DNA from: Oscillospiraceae bacterium
GTDB taxonomy: Bacteria; Bacillota; Clostridia; Oscillospirales; Ruminococcaceae
DNA: 64,000 nt
Assembly (NCBI GenBank): GCA_028720105.1
Contig: JAQYLI010000034.1
Span: forward strand, 1 to 64,000
Reading direction: 5' to 3'
Shown here: positions 25,565-35,731 of the stretch, piece after piece
Numbering within the stretch: the first letter of the stretch is position 1
Layout of the letters: each line of letters begins with the position of its first letter
The notes under the pieces: generated by a model
The model's input: only the letters and a program-made list of their open reading frames with translations
What the model was told of the DNA's origin: nothing
Database searches by the model: none
Position numbers and translations under genes: made by a program

Positions 25565-27892
25565 TTATACAGTTGTCATAGGCTTTGACTGTCTTGCGCG
25601 CAAAAATTCCTCAAATCTGTCCGCAGGCATAGGCTTTCCGAAGAAATAGCCCTGAGCATAATCGCAGCCGGATTTTTTGAGTATCTCGCCCTGTCCCACA
25701 GTTTCAATGCCCTCTGCAATGGTCTCTATCTTCTTGGACTTTGCGATACGGATAACCGCAGAAACTATCTCTCGTGAAATTTCGTCCTCTTCAAGGTACA
25801 TAATGAAAGAGCGGTCGAGCTTCAGAAGAGTAATAGGCAGTATCTGGATATAGCTGAGTGAGGAATATCCCGTTCCGAAATCGTCCATAGAGAGCTTTAC
25901 GCCCAGATCCTTTATTTCCTGCATCTGCATAACGGCGTGGTCGATATCCTTGAGCGCAAGGCTCTCGGTAAGCTCAACATCGAGGTATTGGGGAGCAAGA
26001 CCCGTTTCGCTAAGTGCGGTGCGGATAGTCTCGGTAACGTTTGTCTGATAGAAGTCGATAGCCGAGAGGTTTATGGAAACGGTCACGGGAGCAAGTCCCA
26101 TATCCTGCCACTGCTTGTTCTGGCGGCAGGCTTCAAAGAGCACAAATCTGCTTATCTGAGTAATGAGCATAGAATTTTCCGCAACGGGGATAAAATCGCT
26201 GGGAGGAACCACGGTGCCGTCGGGCTTTATCCAGCGGATAAGAGCCTCCATACCCATTACGGAGCCGTCCTCGAGGTTAATCTTAGGCTGATAATAAAGC
26301 ACAAGCTCGTTGTTTTCGATAGCCTTTCCAAGCTCCTTTTCAATGGCGTTGCCTGCGATGATAGCGTCGTGGGCGTGGTTATCGAAGCGGAGAATAGAGC
26401 TTCTTGTGCCGTCTGAAAGGCTGAGAGCAAATTCGGCACGGTCAAGTACCTGAGCAAAGTCACCCATTCCGCCGTCGCTCATAAGGCAGTAGCCTGCGGA
26501 GCAGGTAATGTTCTGAGTCTCAAGACCCATACCGTTTATATTTGCAAGGTCAAGCTGAATACGCTTGATAAGCCGTATGGGAAGCTCCTCGTCTCCGGTG
26601 GCTTTTACCAGCAGAGCGAAGTTGTCGCCGCCTATCCTTGCGGTAAATCCGCCCTCTGTGAGGTTTGAAAGCAGCACAGCGGCTATCTCCTTCAGGAGAT
26701 GGTTTCCGTTTGTATATCCGCAGGTGTCGTTGATGATGTGGAAACTGTCGATATCCAGAACAATGACCCAGTAGTTAACATTCCGGTCGGCTCTTGTACA
26801 TTCAAGTATCTCGTTGCCCATCATCATAAACTTGTTTCTGTTGTATATCTGGGTAACGTCGTCGATATACGCCATACGCTCGATAACGAGATCCTTTTCC
26901 TTTTCGGCGGTGATGTCAAGGATAGCTCCGCCCACGTCCAGATTGCCGGAGTCGGGGGACTGATAGCGGAAATTGAACCAGTGATAATCTCCGTCGGCAG
27001 CCTTTGCGCGGAAGTCAACGGAATGTATCTCGTCTCTGGAAAGACCCTCGGAAGCGTTTTTCATACCCGAAGCAAAGGTGTCGAAAACCACTCTGTCCTT
27101 GGGATAGAAAGCTTCTCTTATTACCTCTCCCGAAACATATCCGCCCTCGGAAACTATGCCCAGCATTTCGCATAGCTGGTCGGAAACATAATAGCGGCTG
27201 CTGCCCTGCTCCTTGAGGATAAGACCGATCTCGGAAAGATCCATCGAAAGAGCGTAACGCTTTTCTGACTCACTGAGCTTTCTTGAAGCGGCAATGACCT
27301 CCTGCTTCATTCTGTTAGTCTCGGTAAGGTTAGGACCTATGGACATAAGAACGCTGACGTCCTCTTTTCCGCCGATACCGCGCCTTGATATTGATGAAAC
27401 TATAGACGTGTTCCAGACTGTACACACAGACGAGCCGTCTTTTGTCTGAATAAGAAATTCCTCATCGCGGCTGTTGATGATGCCCTGGAGATTTTCGGAA
27501 AATGCGTCGGGAGGAAGCACTTTTTTCATTATCTCGGGGTCGAGAAGCTCTTCCTCGGAATAGCCTGTGGTGCGGATAAAGGAGCTGTTGGCTCTTACAA
27601 AGCTGAAAGAGGTGTCCCAGAGAACCACCATGGAATTAAGCTGCTCCATAGTCTTCTCAAGGTTTTTAAGCTCCTTGAATTTGCTTGCACGGCTGTTGTG
27701 AATGAGTGCAACGGCACCTACTAACAGAGCCGCCGCAATAACATAGCATACTGCCGATATTGCCGCCGAGGCGCTGTCGGGATCCTTTTTTATAACATTT
27801 ATAACAAGGCATATGGCAATAATGTTGATGATAACATAAGCAACAGCGAAAAGTATTTTTTCACCAATGCTCTGTCCGCTGCTCTTACGCAT
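25565..27892 (-). CDS. Membrane PAS-GGDEF-EAL protein, probable c-di-GMP phosphodiesterase
   Basis: 775 aa. Two membrane helices (residues about 15-35 and 43-63), two PAS-like domains (about 80-330), a GGDEF domain whose active site is degenerate (IGGDNF), and a full EAL domain with MEALIRW, ELTESL, MDDFGTGYSSLSY, LKLDRSF and IAEGIET. The intact EAL and broken GGDEF point to c-di-GMP breakdown, perhaps allosterically tuned by GTP. The ATG at 27892 sits 5-12 nt after AAAGGGGTGGAG, so it is preferred to the GTG at 27901. Confidence 0.88.
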   Translation of the reverse strand: MRKSSGQSIGEKILFAVAYVIINIIAICLVINVIKKDPDSASAAISAVCYVIAAALLVGAVALIHNSRASKFKELKNLEKTMEQLNSMVVLWDTSFSFVRANSSFIRTTGYSEEELLDPEIMKKVLPPDAFSENLQGIINSRDEEFLIQTKDGSSVCTVWNTSIVSSISRRGIGGKEDVSVLMSIGPNLTETNRMKQEVIAASRKLSESEKRYALSMDLSEIGLILKEQGSSRYYVSDQLCEMLGIVSEGGYVSGEVIREAFYPKDRVVFDTFASGMKNASEGLSRDEIHSVDFRAKAADGDYHWFNFRYQSPDSGNLDVGGAILDITAEKEKDLVIERMAYIDDVTQIYNRNKFMMMGNEILECTRADRNVNYWVIVLDIDSFHIINDTCGYTNGNHLLKEIAAVLLSNLTEGGFTARIGGDNFALLVKATGDEELPIRLIKRIQLDLANINGMGLETQNITCSAGYCLMSDGGMGDFAQVLDRAEFALSLSDGTRSSILRFDNHAHDAIIAGNAIEKELGKAIENNELVLYYQPKINLEDGSVMGMEALIRWIKPDGTVVPPSDFIPVAENSMLITQISRFVLFEACRQNKQWQDMGLAPVTVSINLSAIDFYQTNVTETIRTALSETGLAPQYLDVELTESLALKDIDHAVMQMQEIKDLGVKLSMDDFGTGYSSLSYIQILPITLLKLDRSFIMYLEEDEISREIVSAVIRIAKSKKIETIAEGIETVGQGEILKKSGCDYAQGYFFGKPMPADRFEEFLRARQSKPMTTV

Positions 27893-27977
27893 AGGCTCCA
27901 CCCCTTTCCCCCGTTACGGGAACTGTTTTTAGATATATCCGCACTGTGCGGAAAAAATTGCATAAATCATTAGAATA

Positions 27978-28007
27978 ATTATACAACAATTATGGCTGTT
28001 ATGTCAA
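27978..28007 (-). promoter_or_regulatory. Promoter of the GGDEF-EAL gene
   Basis: Minus-strand TTGACA (28002-28007), 18-bp spacer, TATAAT (27978-27983). Confidence 0.72.
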
Positions 28008-28149
28008 TATGACAATGTGAATTATTTATTTGAAATCTGATAATATTTTGTAGCAGGTGTGAAAAACACCCATTTTTCATTGTAAATTATGCTGAAAATA
28101 CCGACGATATCGCCCCTGCAAAACTGCGTTTTACACAAAAACGGTATAA

Positions 28150-31100
28150 TTATTCTCCTGCCATTATCTCAACCGCACGCTGCATAACCTCCACAGGCTT
28201 GTCGGCAGGAGTGAGCTTTACGGCTATATATGGCTTCTCTGAGGAGCCGTTTACCGACACCCTGCCCTTGAACTCAGCCACAAGCGCCTGTATCTGCTCC
28301 ATAGTTGCAGAGCTTACGTATATCATCAGCACGTCTTTGCGCTGGGTTATCTCCTTTATGCCCGCTCTGCCCGCCATATTTCTGGTAAGAGCCACGGTGA
28401 TAAGCCCCTGGATAGCCTTTGGAGGGTCGCCGTAGCGGTCGATGAACTCGTCAAGCAGGTCAAGGCTGTCCGACTTGGTGGAAACAGCCGCTATCTTGCG
28501 GTATGCGTCAAGTCTTCCCGACAGGCTCTCGATATAATCATCGGGAATGTGCGCCTCTATCTGCAGGTCAATAAGACATTCCTCAGGCGCTCTGGGCACA
28601 GGCTGACCCGTCTCCTCGGCAATGGCTTCATTAAGAAGCTGTAAATACATATCATATCCCACCGCTTCCATATGCCCGTGCTGCCGTCCTCCCAAAATCG
28701 AGCCTGCACCGCGTATCTCAAGGTCGCGCATAGCCACCCTGAAACCGCTGCCGAACTGGGTAAATTCCCTGATGGCGTCAAGCCTTTTTGAAGCCACCTC
28801 AGTAAGCACCTTTCCCCGTCTGAAAGTAAAATATGCAAATGCTCGGCGGTTCGAGCGTCCCACACGACCTCTCAGCTGATACAGCTGGGAAAGCCCTAAG
28901 TGGTCTGCGTCCTCGATGATAAGAGTGTTTACATTGGGCACGTCCACGCCCGTCTCGATAATGGTGGTGCATACAAGTATATCAATCTCGTGTTCTACCA
29001 GCTCCGTCCATATGTCCGAAAGTCTTTCCTCGGAAAGCTGACCGTGAGCCACTGCAATTCGTGCGTCGGGGATAAGCTCCGCAAGCTTAGCGGCAGTACC
29101 CTCAATTGTCTCCACACGGTTGTGAATGTAGTAGACCTGTCCGCCGCGTCTCAGCTCCTTGGTTATCGCCTGAACGATAACGCCCATATTATGCTCGATA
29201 ACATAGGTCTGAACGGGATATCTGTCCACAGGCGGCTCCTCGATAACGCTCATATCACGAATGCCGCTCATAGCCATATTAAGCGTTCTCGGAATAGGCG
29301 TAGCCGACAGCATAAGCACGTCCACACCCGCAAACGCCTCCTTGAACCGCTCCTTGTGAGCCACGCCGAACCGCTGCTCCTCGTCAATAATGGCAAGTCC
29401 TAAGTCCTTGAAAACAACATCCTTCTGCACAAGGCGATGTGTGCCGATGACCATATCAACAGTGCCAGCTTTAAGCTGCTTTAAAATTTCCTCCTGCTGC
29501 TTTTTTGAGCGAAATCTTGAAAGCAGTTCTATCTTAAAGGGGAAATGCTCGAAACGCTTTACCGCACTCTGAAAATGCTGCCACGCAAGCACCGTTGTGG
29601 GCACAAGAATTGCGCACTGTTTTCCGTCAAGCATACATTTGAATGCCGCACGAAATGCCACCTCAGTCTTTCCGAAGCCCACATCTCCGCAGAGGAGTCT
29701 GTCCATAGGAACAGGCTTCATCATATCCTGCTTAATTTCCTCAATGCAGCGAAGCTGGTCATCGGTCTCGGTGTAATCAAATCTCGCCTCAAAATCCTGC
29801 TGCCAGTCGTTGTCCTCGGAGAATGCAAATCCCTTTGTCTGAGCGCGCTTTGCATAAAGGGCAATAAGCTCGTCAGCCATATCCTTGACAGCCTTCTTGA
29901 CCCTGGAACGGGTCTTCTGCCACTCGTTTGAGGAAAGCTTATTGAGCTTCACACCCGTATCGTCACGGGGACCTATATACCTTGAAATAAGGTCCATCTG
30001 AGTAACGGGAACGTAAAGCACGTCCGTACCCGCATATTTTATGGTAATATAATCCTTAGTAATGCCCTCAAGCTCAAGCTTGCGAATGCCCTCAAACCTG
30101 CCTATTCCGTGAAGCGCGTGAACCACAAGGTCGCCGGGAGTAATGTCCGCAAGGGACTTTATCTCCTCGCCCTTTTTCTTTTTCCGAAGCTTCCGCTTTG
30201 AGGTCATAGCCCTCGCCTGAGTGATAAGCGCAGTCTTTATGTCGGGATAATCATAGCCCGAGGAAAGACAGCCCGTTGTAAGGAGCGCCCGTCCCTTTGT
30301 AAGAACGCTGTCAGCGTTCATAATGTCGCAGGGAATGCCCTCGTCTCTCAAATCGTCGGCAATGATAGGCAATGTCTTTTCCGAGCCTGCAAGGACTACC
30401 ACCGAGTAGTTGCGGTTAATAAGCGAGCGCAGGTCTTCCGTAAGCTGACGTATCTCACCGCCCCAGGGCGCAGTCTGATAAGCCGTAAGGGACAAAAGCT
30501 TCTTGCACCGCAGGTCATTTGTGCGCAAAAAAGAATCCATAAGCACGCAGGGAAACTCCTGCGCCCTCTGTGAAATGACCTCAAAGCCCTCCATATAGCC
30601 CTCAAGACCTCTGCAAAGTTCTCCCTCTTCAAGAAGTATCTTAATGTCCTCCCCGTGCTGAGAAACAACTCCCTTAGCCCTTTCGCAGCAGCTATGGTAT
30701 TCGCTGAACAGCACACAGCTTTCCTTTTTCAGATAATCGAAAATAAGGGCAGGCTTTTCGTATGCGATTGTGATGTACTTGTCAATGTTTGCAAGGGTAA
30801 GACCGTTTAAAGCCGCATCTGCATCCTTTGTGAGATTAGCCTTTACAGTCTCAGCTCTCTTTCCTCTTACGGAAGAAGTAAGCTTATTTATCCTCTCCGC
30901 AAGCTCCTCGGGACTGTCGAAAAGGACTTCCGAGGCAGGAGGGATAACCAGCCTGTCAATGCTTTCGGTGCGGCGCTGAGTTTCGGGGTCAAAGTAGGAA
31001 AATGCGTCTATCTCGTCGTCCCAAAGCTCCATTCTCACGGGAGCCTTTTCCTGAACGGGATAAATGTCCGCAATGGAGCCGCGCACCGAAAACTGTGAAG

Positions 31101-31644
31101 GGCTTTCCACCTTGTCACAGCGTGTGTAGCCTGCTCTCACAAGTCTTTGTGTAAGAGCAGGCAGGTCAACGGGATTTTCTCTTGATAAAACTATGGTGTT
31201 GTCCGAAAGAGCCTTTGGGGGAATGGTTTTCTGCATTACCGCCTCAGCAGAAGCGCAGACTATTCTGCAAGACCCGTCAAGTATGCGGGTAAGCACACCC
31301 AGCCGCCTGTGCTCATATTCCCTTGAAACGCTGTCCACCCTTGCAAGGGTAATGTCCTTTGCAGGGTATACATATGCAAGGGTGTCTCCATAAAGCTCGT
31401 TTATGTCGTCGCATATCTTCTTTGCGCCCGCTTCGTCATCGGCAATAAGAAGAAGGGGCACATTTTTCTCACCGTACAGCGCGTCGCTTATGAGCATAGC
31501 AAGCTGTGACTTGTGAACGGAGGAAAGTCCCGATACGGCTAAAGGGGAATATCCTCTTGATAGAGTTTCACAGATATCTCTGATATCGCCCTGTTCTGCA
31601 AGGACGGGTCTTATTTTCCCGAAAAGGGAGCTACTATTATTCAT
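28150..31644 (-). CDS. mfd: Transcription-repair coupling factor
   Basis: 1164 aa, full length. UvrB-like N-terminal module, RNA-polymerase-interacting domain (ITPGDLVVHALHGIGRFEGI about 490), RecG-like translocase with LLCGDVGFGKTEVA, IDEEQRFGV, LSATPIPRTL and the TRG motif region, and the C-terminal TRCF domain (SLSGRLDAYRKIA). It removes stalled RNA polymerase at lesions and recruits UvrA. The ATG overlaps the upstream small membrane-protein gene as ATGA. Confidence 0.97.
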   Translation of the reverse strand: MNNSSSLFGKIRPVLAEQGDIRDICETLSRGYSPLAVSGLSSVHKSQLAMLISDALYGEKNVPLLLIADDEAGAKKICDDINELYGDTLAYVYPAKDITLARVDSVSREYEHRRLGVLTRILDGSCRIVCASAEAVMQKTIPPKALSDNTIVLSRENPVDLPALTQRLVRAGYTRCDKVESPSQFSVRGSIADIYPVQEKAPVRMELWDDEIDAFSYFDPETQRRTESIDRLVIPPASEVLFDSPEELAERINKLTSSVRGKRAETVKANLTKDADAALNGLTLANIDKYITIAYEKPALIFDYLKKESCVLFSEYHSCCERAKGVVSQHGEDIKILLEEGELCRGLEGYMEGFEVISQRAQEFPCVLMDSFLRTNDLRCKKLLSLTAYQTAPWGGEIRQLTEDLRSLINRNYSVVVLAGSEKTLPIIADDLRDEGIPCDIMNADSVLTKGRALLTTGCLSSGYDYPDIKTALITQARAMTSKRKLRKKKKGEEIKSLADITPGDLVVHALHGIGRFEGIRKLELEGITKDYITIKYAGTDVLYVPVTQMDLISRYIGPRDDTGVKLNKLSSNEWQKTRSRVKKAVKDMADELIALYAKRAQTKGFAFSEDNDWQQDFEARFDYTETDDQLRCIEEIKQDMMKPVPMDRLLCGDVGFGKTEVAFRAAFKCMLDGKQCAILVPTTVLAWQHFQSAVKRFEHFPFKIELLSRFRSKKQQEEILKQLKAGTVDMVIGTHRLVQKDVVFKDLGLAIIDEEQRFGVAHKERFKEAFAGVDVLMLSATPIPRTLNMAMSGIRDMSVIEEPPVDRYPVQTYVIEHNMGVIVQAITKELRRGGQVYYIHNRVETIEGTAAKLAELIPDARIAVAHGQLSEERLSDIWTELVEHEIDILVCTTIIETGVDVPNVNTLIIEDADHLGLSQLYQLRGRVGRSNRRAFAYFTFRRGKVLTEVASKRLDAIREFTQFGSGFRVAMRDLEIRGAGSILGGRQHGHMEAVGYDMYLQLLNEAIAEETGQPVPRAPEECLIDLQIEAHIPDDYIESLSGRLDAYRKIAAVSTKSDSLDLLDEFIDRYGDPPKAIQGLITVALTRNMAGRAGIKEITQRKDVLMIYVSSATMEQIQALVAEFKGRVSVNGSSEKPYIAVKLTPADKPVEVMQRAVEIMAGE

Positions 31645-32027
31645 TCCGATACCTCTGAGCCGCTGTTTCTTGCGGCAAATTTTCTGAAATCCTTAAACAA
31701 TGATAACGCATACATTATTACATTAAGCCCTGCGATAACAAGGAACAGGGGAGACTTATCCCTCATATTCAGAGCATAAACGATGATAAAAAGCCTTGTG
31801 ACCGAATAGACAACCGATTTATCGTCCTTCATCTTGCCCGTAAGGCAGAAAACGGCAGAAATAATGTCGGCGGCAGCAAATGCAGCCGAGGAAAGTATGA
31901 GCGCCGCTCCGTTTGAGGTGAGAGTGTGTACGGACAAAATTATGTCCGCCGAGTAAATGCAAACAACGAGTAAAAGAGCAAGAGACGATACCACTGCTCC
32001 TGCAAAAAATAAAACATTCTTCTTCAT
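31641..32027 (-). CDS. Small four-helix membrane protein
   Basis: 128 aa with four hydrophobic segments (LFFAGAVVSSLALLLVVCIY, LILSSAAFAAADIISAVF, VTRLFIIVYAL, PLFLVIAGLNVIMYALSLF). Located between pth and mfd, where Bacillus carries the unrelated YabK. Unknown function; coupled to mfd by ATGA. Confidence 0.7.
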   Translation of the reverse strand: MKKNVLFFAGAVVSSLALLLVVCIYSADIILSVHTLTSNGAALILSSAAFAAADIISAVFCLTGKMKDDKSVVYSVTRLFIIVYALNMRDKSPLFLVIAGLNVIMYALSLFKDFRKFAARNSGSEVSE

Positions 32028-32044
32028 AATCAATCATATCCGTT

Positions 32045-32674
32045 TCAACTGTTGTAAAGATTCATAGCCTTGTCGATGTTGCCGCCTACTATATGCTCAA
32101 TAGCGGCGCAGGCGTTGTCTGTTGCCTCGTGGAGCTTGGGAATGTCCTCCGAGGGGAAATTTCCAAGCACCCAGTTTGCCAGGTCATAGTCCTTTGAGGG
32201 CTTCTGACCCACGCCTATCTTCACACGGGGAAAATCCTGAGAGCCTGTGAGGTAGATAATGGATTTTATGCCGTTGTGACCGCCGTCCGAGCCTTTGCGG
32301 CGTATGCGTATCTTGCCCGGCTCAAGACTTATATCGTCATAACATATTATCACGTTTTCGATAGGAATTTTGTAAAAATTCATCGCCTCCACAATGGCCT
32401 CGCCGCTGTTGTTCATAAAGGTGGAGGGTTTCATCACAAGGCACCGCTTTCCCGCTATCACGGTATCTGCGGTAAGGGATTTGAATTTCAGCCTTTTTAT
32501 CTCAAAGCTGTGTTTTGCGGCAAGGGTGTCCACCGTCATAAAGCCTGCGTTGTGACGGGTATTTTCATACTGCGCCCCGGGGTTTCCCAGCCCTGCGATT
32601 ATATATTCAACAGGACCCGTCGGTTCGGGTGTCTTGTTTTTATTTATTTGATCGAAAATATCGAAAATGCTCAT
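32045..32674 (-). CDS. pth: Peptidyl-tRNA hydrolase
   Basis: 209 aa. AGLGNPGAQYENTRHNAGF carries the catalytic His and Asn; MKPSTFMNNSGEA and DDISLEPGKIRIRRKGSDGGHNG are classic. There is an N-terminal extension of about 25 residues before the canonical start. AAGGAG precedes the ATG at 32674. Rescues tRNAs from peptidyl drop-off. Confidence 0.95.
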   Translation of the reverse strand: MSIFDIFDQINKNKTPEPTGPVEYIIAGLGNPGAQYENTRHNAGFMTVDTLAAKHSFEIKRLKFKSLTADTVIAGKRCLVMKPSTFMNNSGEAIVEAMNFYKIPIENVIICYDDISLEPGKIRIRRKGSDGGHNGIKSIIYLTGSQDFPRVKIGVGQKPSKDYDLANWVLGNFPSEDIPKLHEATDNACAAIEHIVGGNIDKAMNLYNS

Positions 32675-32870
32675 TATCAAAAAGTCTCCTTAACACTTAT
32701 AGGGCTTGCCGACTGTGCGGAAGCCCCGTTGTATTATATTATAGCACATTAGTACCATTTTGTCAATGTCAAATAGAACAAAAGTTGCATAAAATAAAAA
32801 ATTCGTATAAGTGTACAAAAATCAATTGCCGTATTTATTGATATTTTACATATAAATATATCCCAAAAAT

Positions 32871-32901
32871 CGGGGCTGCTGCCGAATATGCACCAGCCCC
32901 G
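32871..32901 (-). terminator. Terminator after prs
   Basis: CGGGGCTG pairs with CAGCCCCG, followed on the minus strand by TTTTT. It splits glmU-prs from pth-mfd. Confidence 0.8.
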
Positions 32902-32936
32902 TAAGATGTATGGAGATACGCCGAATTACTCAGCGA

Positions 32937-33899
32937 TCAGTTGTTAAAAAGGGGAGAGATAGGGCTGTCCTCGTAAATTCTCTGGATAGCCTGAGCGAAT
33001 ACGGGAGCAACGGGAAGAACGGTGATCTTGTCGATCTTCTTCTCCTCGGGAAGAGCGATGGTATCAAGCAGAACGACCTCCTTGATAACGCTGTCCCGGA
33101 TACGCTGGATAGCGGGACCGGAAAGAACGCCGTGAGTTGCGCAGGCGGTAACGGACTTTGCTCCGCCCTTTTCCATAATTGCCTTTGCAGCATTGCAGAG
33201 TGTGCCTGCAGTGTCTATCATATCGTCAACAAGGATAACGTCCTTGTCCTTCACATCACCGATGATGTTCATTACCTCGCATACGTTTGCCTTCTGACGG
33301 CGCTTGTCAACAATGGCAAGAGGAGCGTCAAACTTAGCGGCAAAGTTTCTTGCTCTTGTTACGGAGCCAAGGTCGGGAGATACAACAACGGTATTGTCTC
33401 TTATATCCTTGAACTTCTCAACGAAGTAGGGAACAAGGATAGGCACGCCCAGAAGATGATCTACGGGGATATTGAAGAAGCCCTGTATCTGAGCGCAGTG
33501 AAGGTCCATAGAAAGAACTCTGTCAGCGCCCGCAACGGTAAGAAGGTCTGCAACCAGCTTTGCGGAAATGGGGTCTCTTGCCTTAGCCTTTCTGTCCTGA
33601 CGGGCATAGCCCATATAGGGGATAACGGCGGTGATGCGGCCTGCGGAGGCTCTCTTGAATGCATCGATCATAATGAGAAGTTCCATCATATTGTCGTTTA
33701 CGGGAGTGCTTGTGGACTGCACAACGAAAACGTCGGAGCCTCTTACGCTCTCCTTGATGGAAACGCTGATCTCGCCGTCGGAAAATGTTACCACCTCAGA
33801 CTGACCCAGGGGCTTGCCAAGCTCCCTTGCGATCTCTTCGGCAACCTTGGGATTGGAGTTTGCAGTAAAGATCTTGATATCCTTGCCGTGAATATTCAT
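32937..33899 (-). CDS. prs: Ribose-phosphate pyrophosphokinase
   Basis: 320 aa. MDLHCAQIQGFFNIPVDH, SPDLGSVTRARNFA and the PRPP loop LVDDMIDTAGTLCNA identify a class I PRPP synthetase. Makes PRPP from ribose 5-phosphate and ATP. Follows glmU by 60 bp, with AAAGGAG before its ATG. Confidence 0.97.
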   Translation of the reverse strand: MNIHGKDIKIFTANSNPKVAEEIARELGKPLGQSEVVTFSDGEISVSIKESVRGSDVFVVQSTSTPVNDNMMELLIMIDAFKRASAGRITAVIPYMGYARQDRKAKARDPISAKLVADLLTVAGADRVLSMDLHCAQIQGFFNIPVDHLLGVPILVPYFVEKFKDIRDNTVVVSPDLGSVTRARNFAAKFDAPLAIVDKRRQKANVCEVMNIIGDVKDKDVILVDDMIDTAGTLCNAAKAIMEKGGAKSVTACATHGVLSGPAIQRIRDSVIKEVVLLDTIALPEEKKIDKITVLPVAPVFAQAIQRIYEDSPISPLFNN

Positions 33900-33959
33900 T
33901 ATTTCTTCTCCTTTATATAAATTTCCTAAAAAATGGACAAATTAAACCGACAGAAAAAA

Positions 33960-35357
33960 TCAGTCCTTGTGATTTTTCTCTATCCTGCCTTTAAGCTTTC
34001 TTGCGCCGTAGCCCTCGATAAGCTTTGTCTGCGCTCTTTCCACCGCCAGCGCCCCGTCGGGAACGTCCTTGGTAATGGTGGAGCCTGCGCCCGTGTATGC
34101 GCCCTTTCCAACGGTGACGGGAGCAATAAGATTTGTATTGCAGCCGATAAATGCGTCGTCTCCGATAACGGTGCGGTACTTTTTCTCGCCGTCATAGTTT
34201 GATGTGACCGTGCCGCAGCCGAAATTAACTCCGCTGCCCACATCGCTGTCACCCACATATGTAAGGTGAGAAACGGCTGTATTCTTGCCGATAACGGAAT
34301 TTTTGACCTCAACGAAGTCGCCTATCTTGACCCCTGTGCATATCCTGCTGCCCGGACGTATCTGAACGAACGGACCTATCTTCACATTATCCTCGATAAC
34401 GCTGTCGAAAGCCTGAACAGTGTTGAGCGCAGTGCCGCTGCCCACCTCGCAGTTTTCGATAATGCAGTTGGGACCTATAACACAGTTCTCGCCGATAACG
34501 GTGTTTCCTCTGAGGATAACTCCCTGAAGAATTGTGGTGCCCCTGCCCACCTTAACGTCTCTGCCGATAGTAACGCCGTCGGTGCAGGTAAATTCCACGC
34601 CCTCGTCCATCAACCTATTTATTATAGCAAATCTTGCCGTATTATTCAATAACAAAAGACCTTTTCTGTCATTTGCACCTAAAACCGCGTCGGAATTTGA
34701 AGAAATATATGCATCTGCACGAAAACCTGCGCTTATGAGAACGAATACAGAGTCCGTAAGGTAATATTCGCCCTGAGAATTGTTGGGCTTAATTTCCCCC
34801 AGAGCATAGATAAGCTTCTCCGTATCAAACCAGTATGCGCCCGAATTTATCTCACGAATTTTCTTCTGCTCTGCGGTGGCGTCCTTTTCCTCCACAATGC
34901 CGCTTATGCCGTCGGCGGTGCGGAGTATCCTGCCGTAGCCTGTGGGGTCGCTTATTTCCGAGGTTATGACGGTGACAGCATTACCCCTTTCGGAGTGAAG
35001 GGCGTGAGCGCCCAAAATGGTGTCCCCGTCGATAAAGGGAGCGTCCCCGTTTAAGATAAGAACGTCGCTGTCTTTTCGCTCGCCGAGCCAGTTAAGAGCC
35101 ATCATCACAGCGTGACCCGTGCCCATTCTCTCGGGCTGGAAAACGGTGTGGTATCTGCCCTCAAGGTGCTTTTCGATGACCTCATTGTTAAAGCCCGTAA
35201 CCACGCAGATATCCGTCACACCCGCCTCCTCGCAGGCTCTTGTTACCCAGTCCAGCATTGGCATATCCAGCACCTTGAACATAGGCTTGGGGAGGTCGGA
35301 CTTCATTCGCTTGCCCTGACCGCCCGCTAAAATTATAGCGCAGGTTTTTTTACTCAT
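33960..35357 (-). CDS. glmU: Bifunctional GlmU: N-acetylglucosamine-1-phosphate uridylyltransferase / glucosamine-1-phosphate acetyltransferase
   Basis: 465 aa. The N-terminal nucleotidyltransferase has LAGGQGKRMKSDLPK and LILNGDAPFIDG; residues about 255-450 are left-handed beta-helix hexapeptide repeats with YVGDSDVGSGVNFGCGT for the acetyltransferase site. Supplies UDP-GlcNAc for wall synthesis. The start at 35357 follows TAGGAG; the upstream ATG at 35378 is not supported. Confidence 0.97.
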   Translation of the reverse strand: MSKKTCAIILAGGQGKRMKSDLPKPMFKVLDMPMLDWVTRACEEAGVTDICVVTGFNNEVIEKHLEGRYHTVFQPERMGTGHAVMMALNWLGERKDSDVLILNGDAPFIDGDTILGAHALHSERGNAVTVITSEISDPTGYGRILRTADGISGIVEEKDATAEQKKIREINSGAYWFDTEKLIYALGEIKPNNSQGEYYLTDSVFVLISAGFRADAYISSNSDAVLGANDRKGLLLLNNTARFAIINRLMDEGVEFTCTDGVTIGRDVKVGRGTTILQGVILRGNTVIGENCVIGPNCIIENCEVGSGTALNTVQAFDSVIEDNVKIGPFVQIRPGSRICTGVKIGDFVEVKNSVIGKNTAVSHLTYVGDSDVGSGVNFGCGTVTSNYDGEKKYRTVIGDDAFIGCNTNLIAPVTVGKGAYTGAGSTITKDVPDGALAVERAQTKLIEGYGARKLKGRIEKNHKD

Positions 35358-35604
35358 AGTATAAATTCTCCTAAACATTATATTCTGTATAAAATTTGCA
35401 ATTTACAATTTGTATATCAAATCACAAATATACTTACCGTAAAAAAATCTATCCTCTATCATCTAAAACTCTAACTTCTATTATGCCACATAAAGATGAA
35501 TATTTCAAGCATATTTTACACATATTGCTCTTTGATTCCGTCAAAGTTTTTCAATTTGGTCAAAATAGCCAAAAACAGCCCTCATTTTTTCTTCTATTGT
35601 ACAG

Positions 35605-35633
35605 TAGAAAATTTAATAGATTTCTGTTATAAT
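35605..35633 (+). promoter_or_regulatory. Promoter of ppdK
   Basis: TATAAT (35628-35633) with a weak -35 TAGAAA at 17 bp. The remaining 35,358-35,600 intergenic DNA is A+T rich and shows no other feature I can name. Confidence 0.5.
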
Positions 35634-35731
35634 ATATTTACGGTCACGTATAATAATGCCGCACCATTTTTAGGGAGGGTGGGCATTGCTTCTGCGTGAG
35701 AAAAAATCAAAATTAACGGAGGTAATATCCA

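Noticed and set aside
32910..33920. 336-codon frame antisense to prs
   Set aside because: Shadow of prs, whose motifs are unambiguous.
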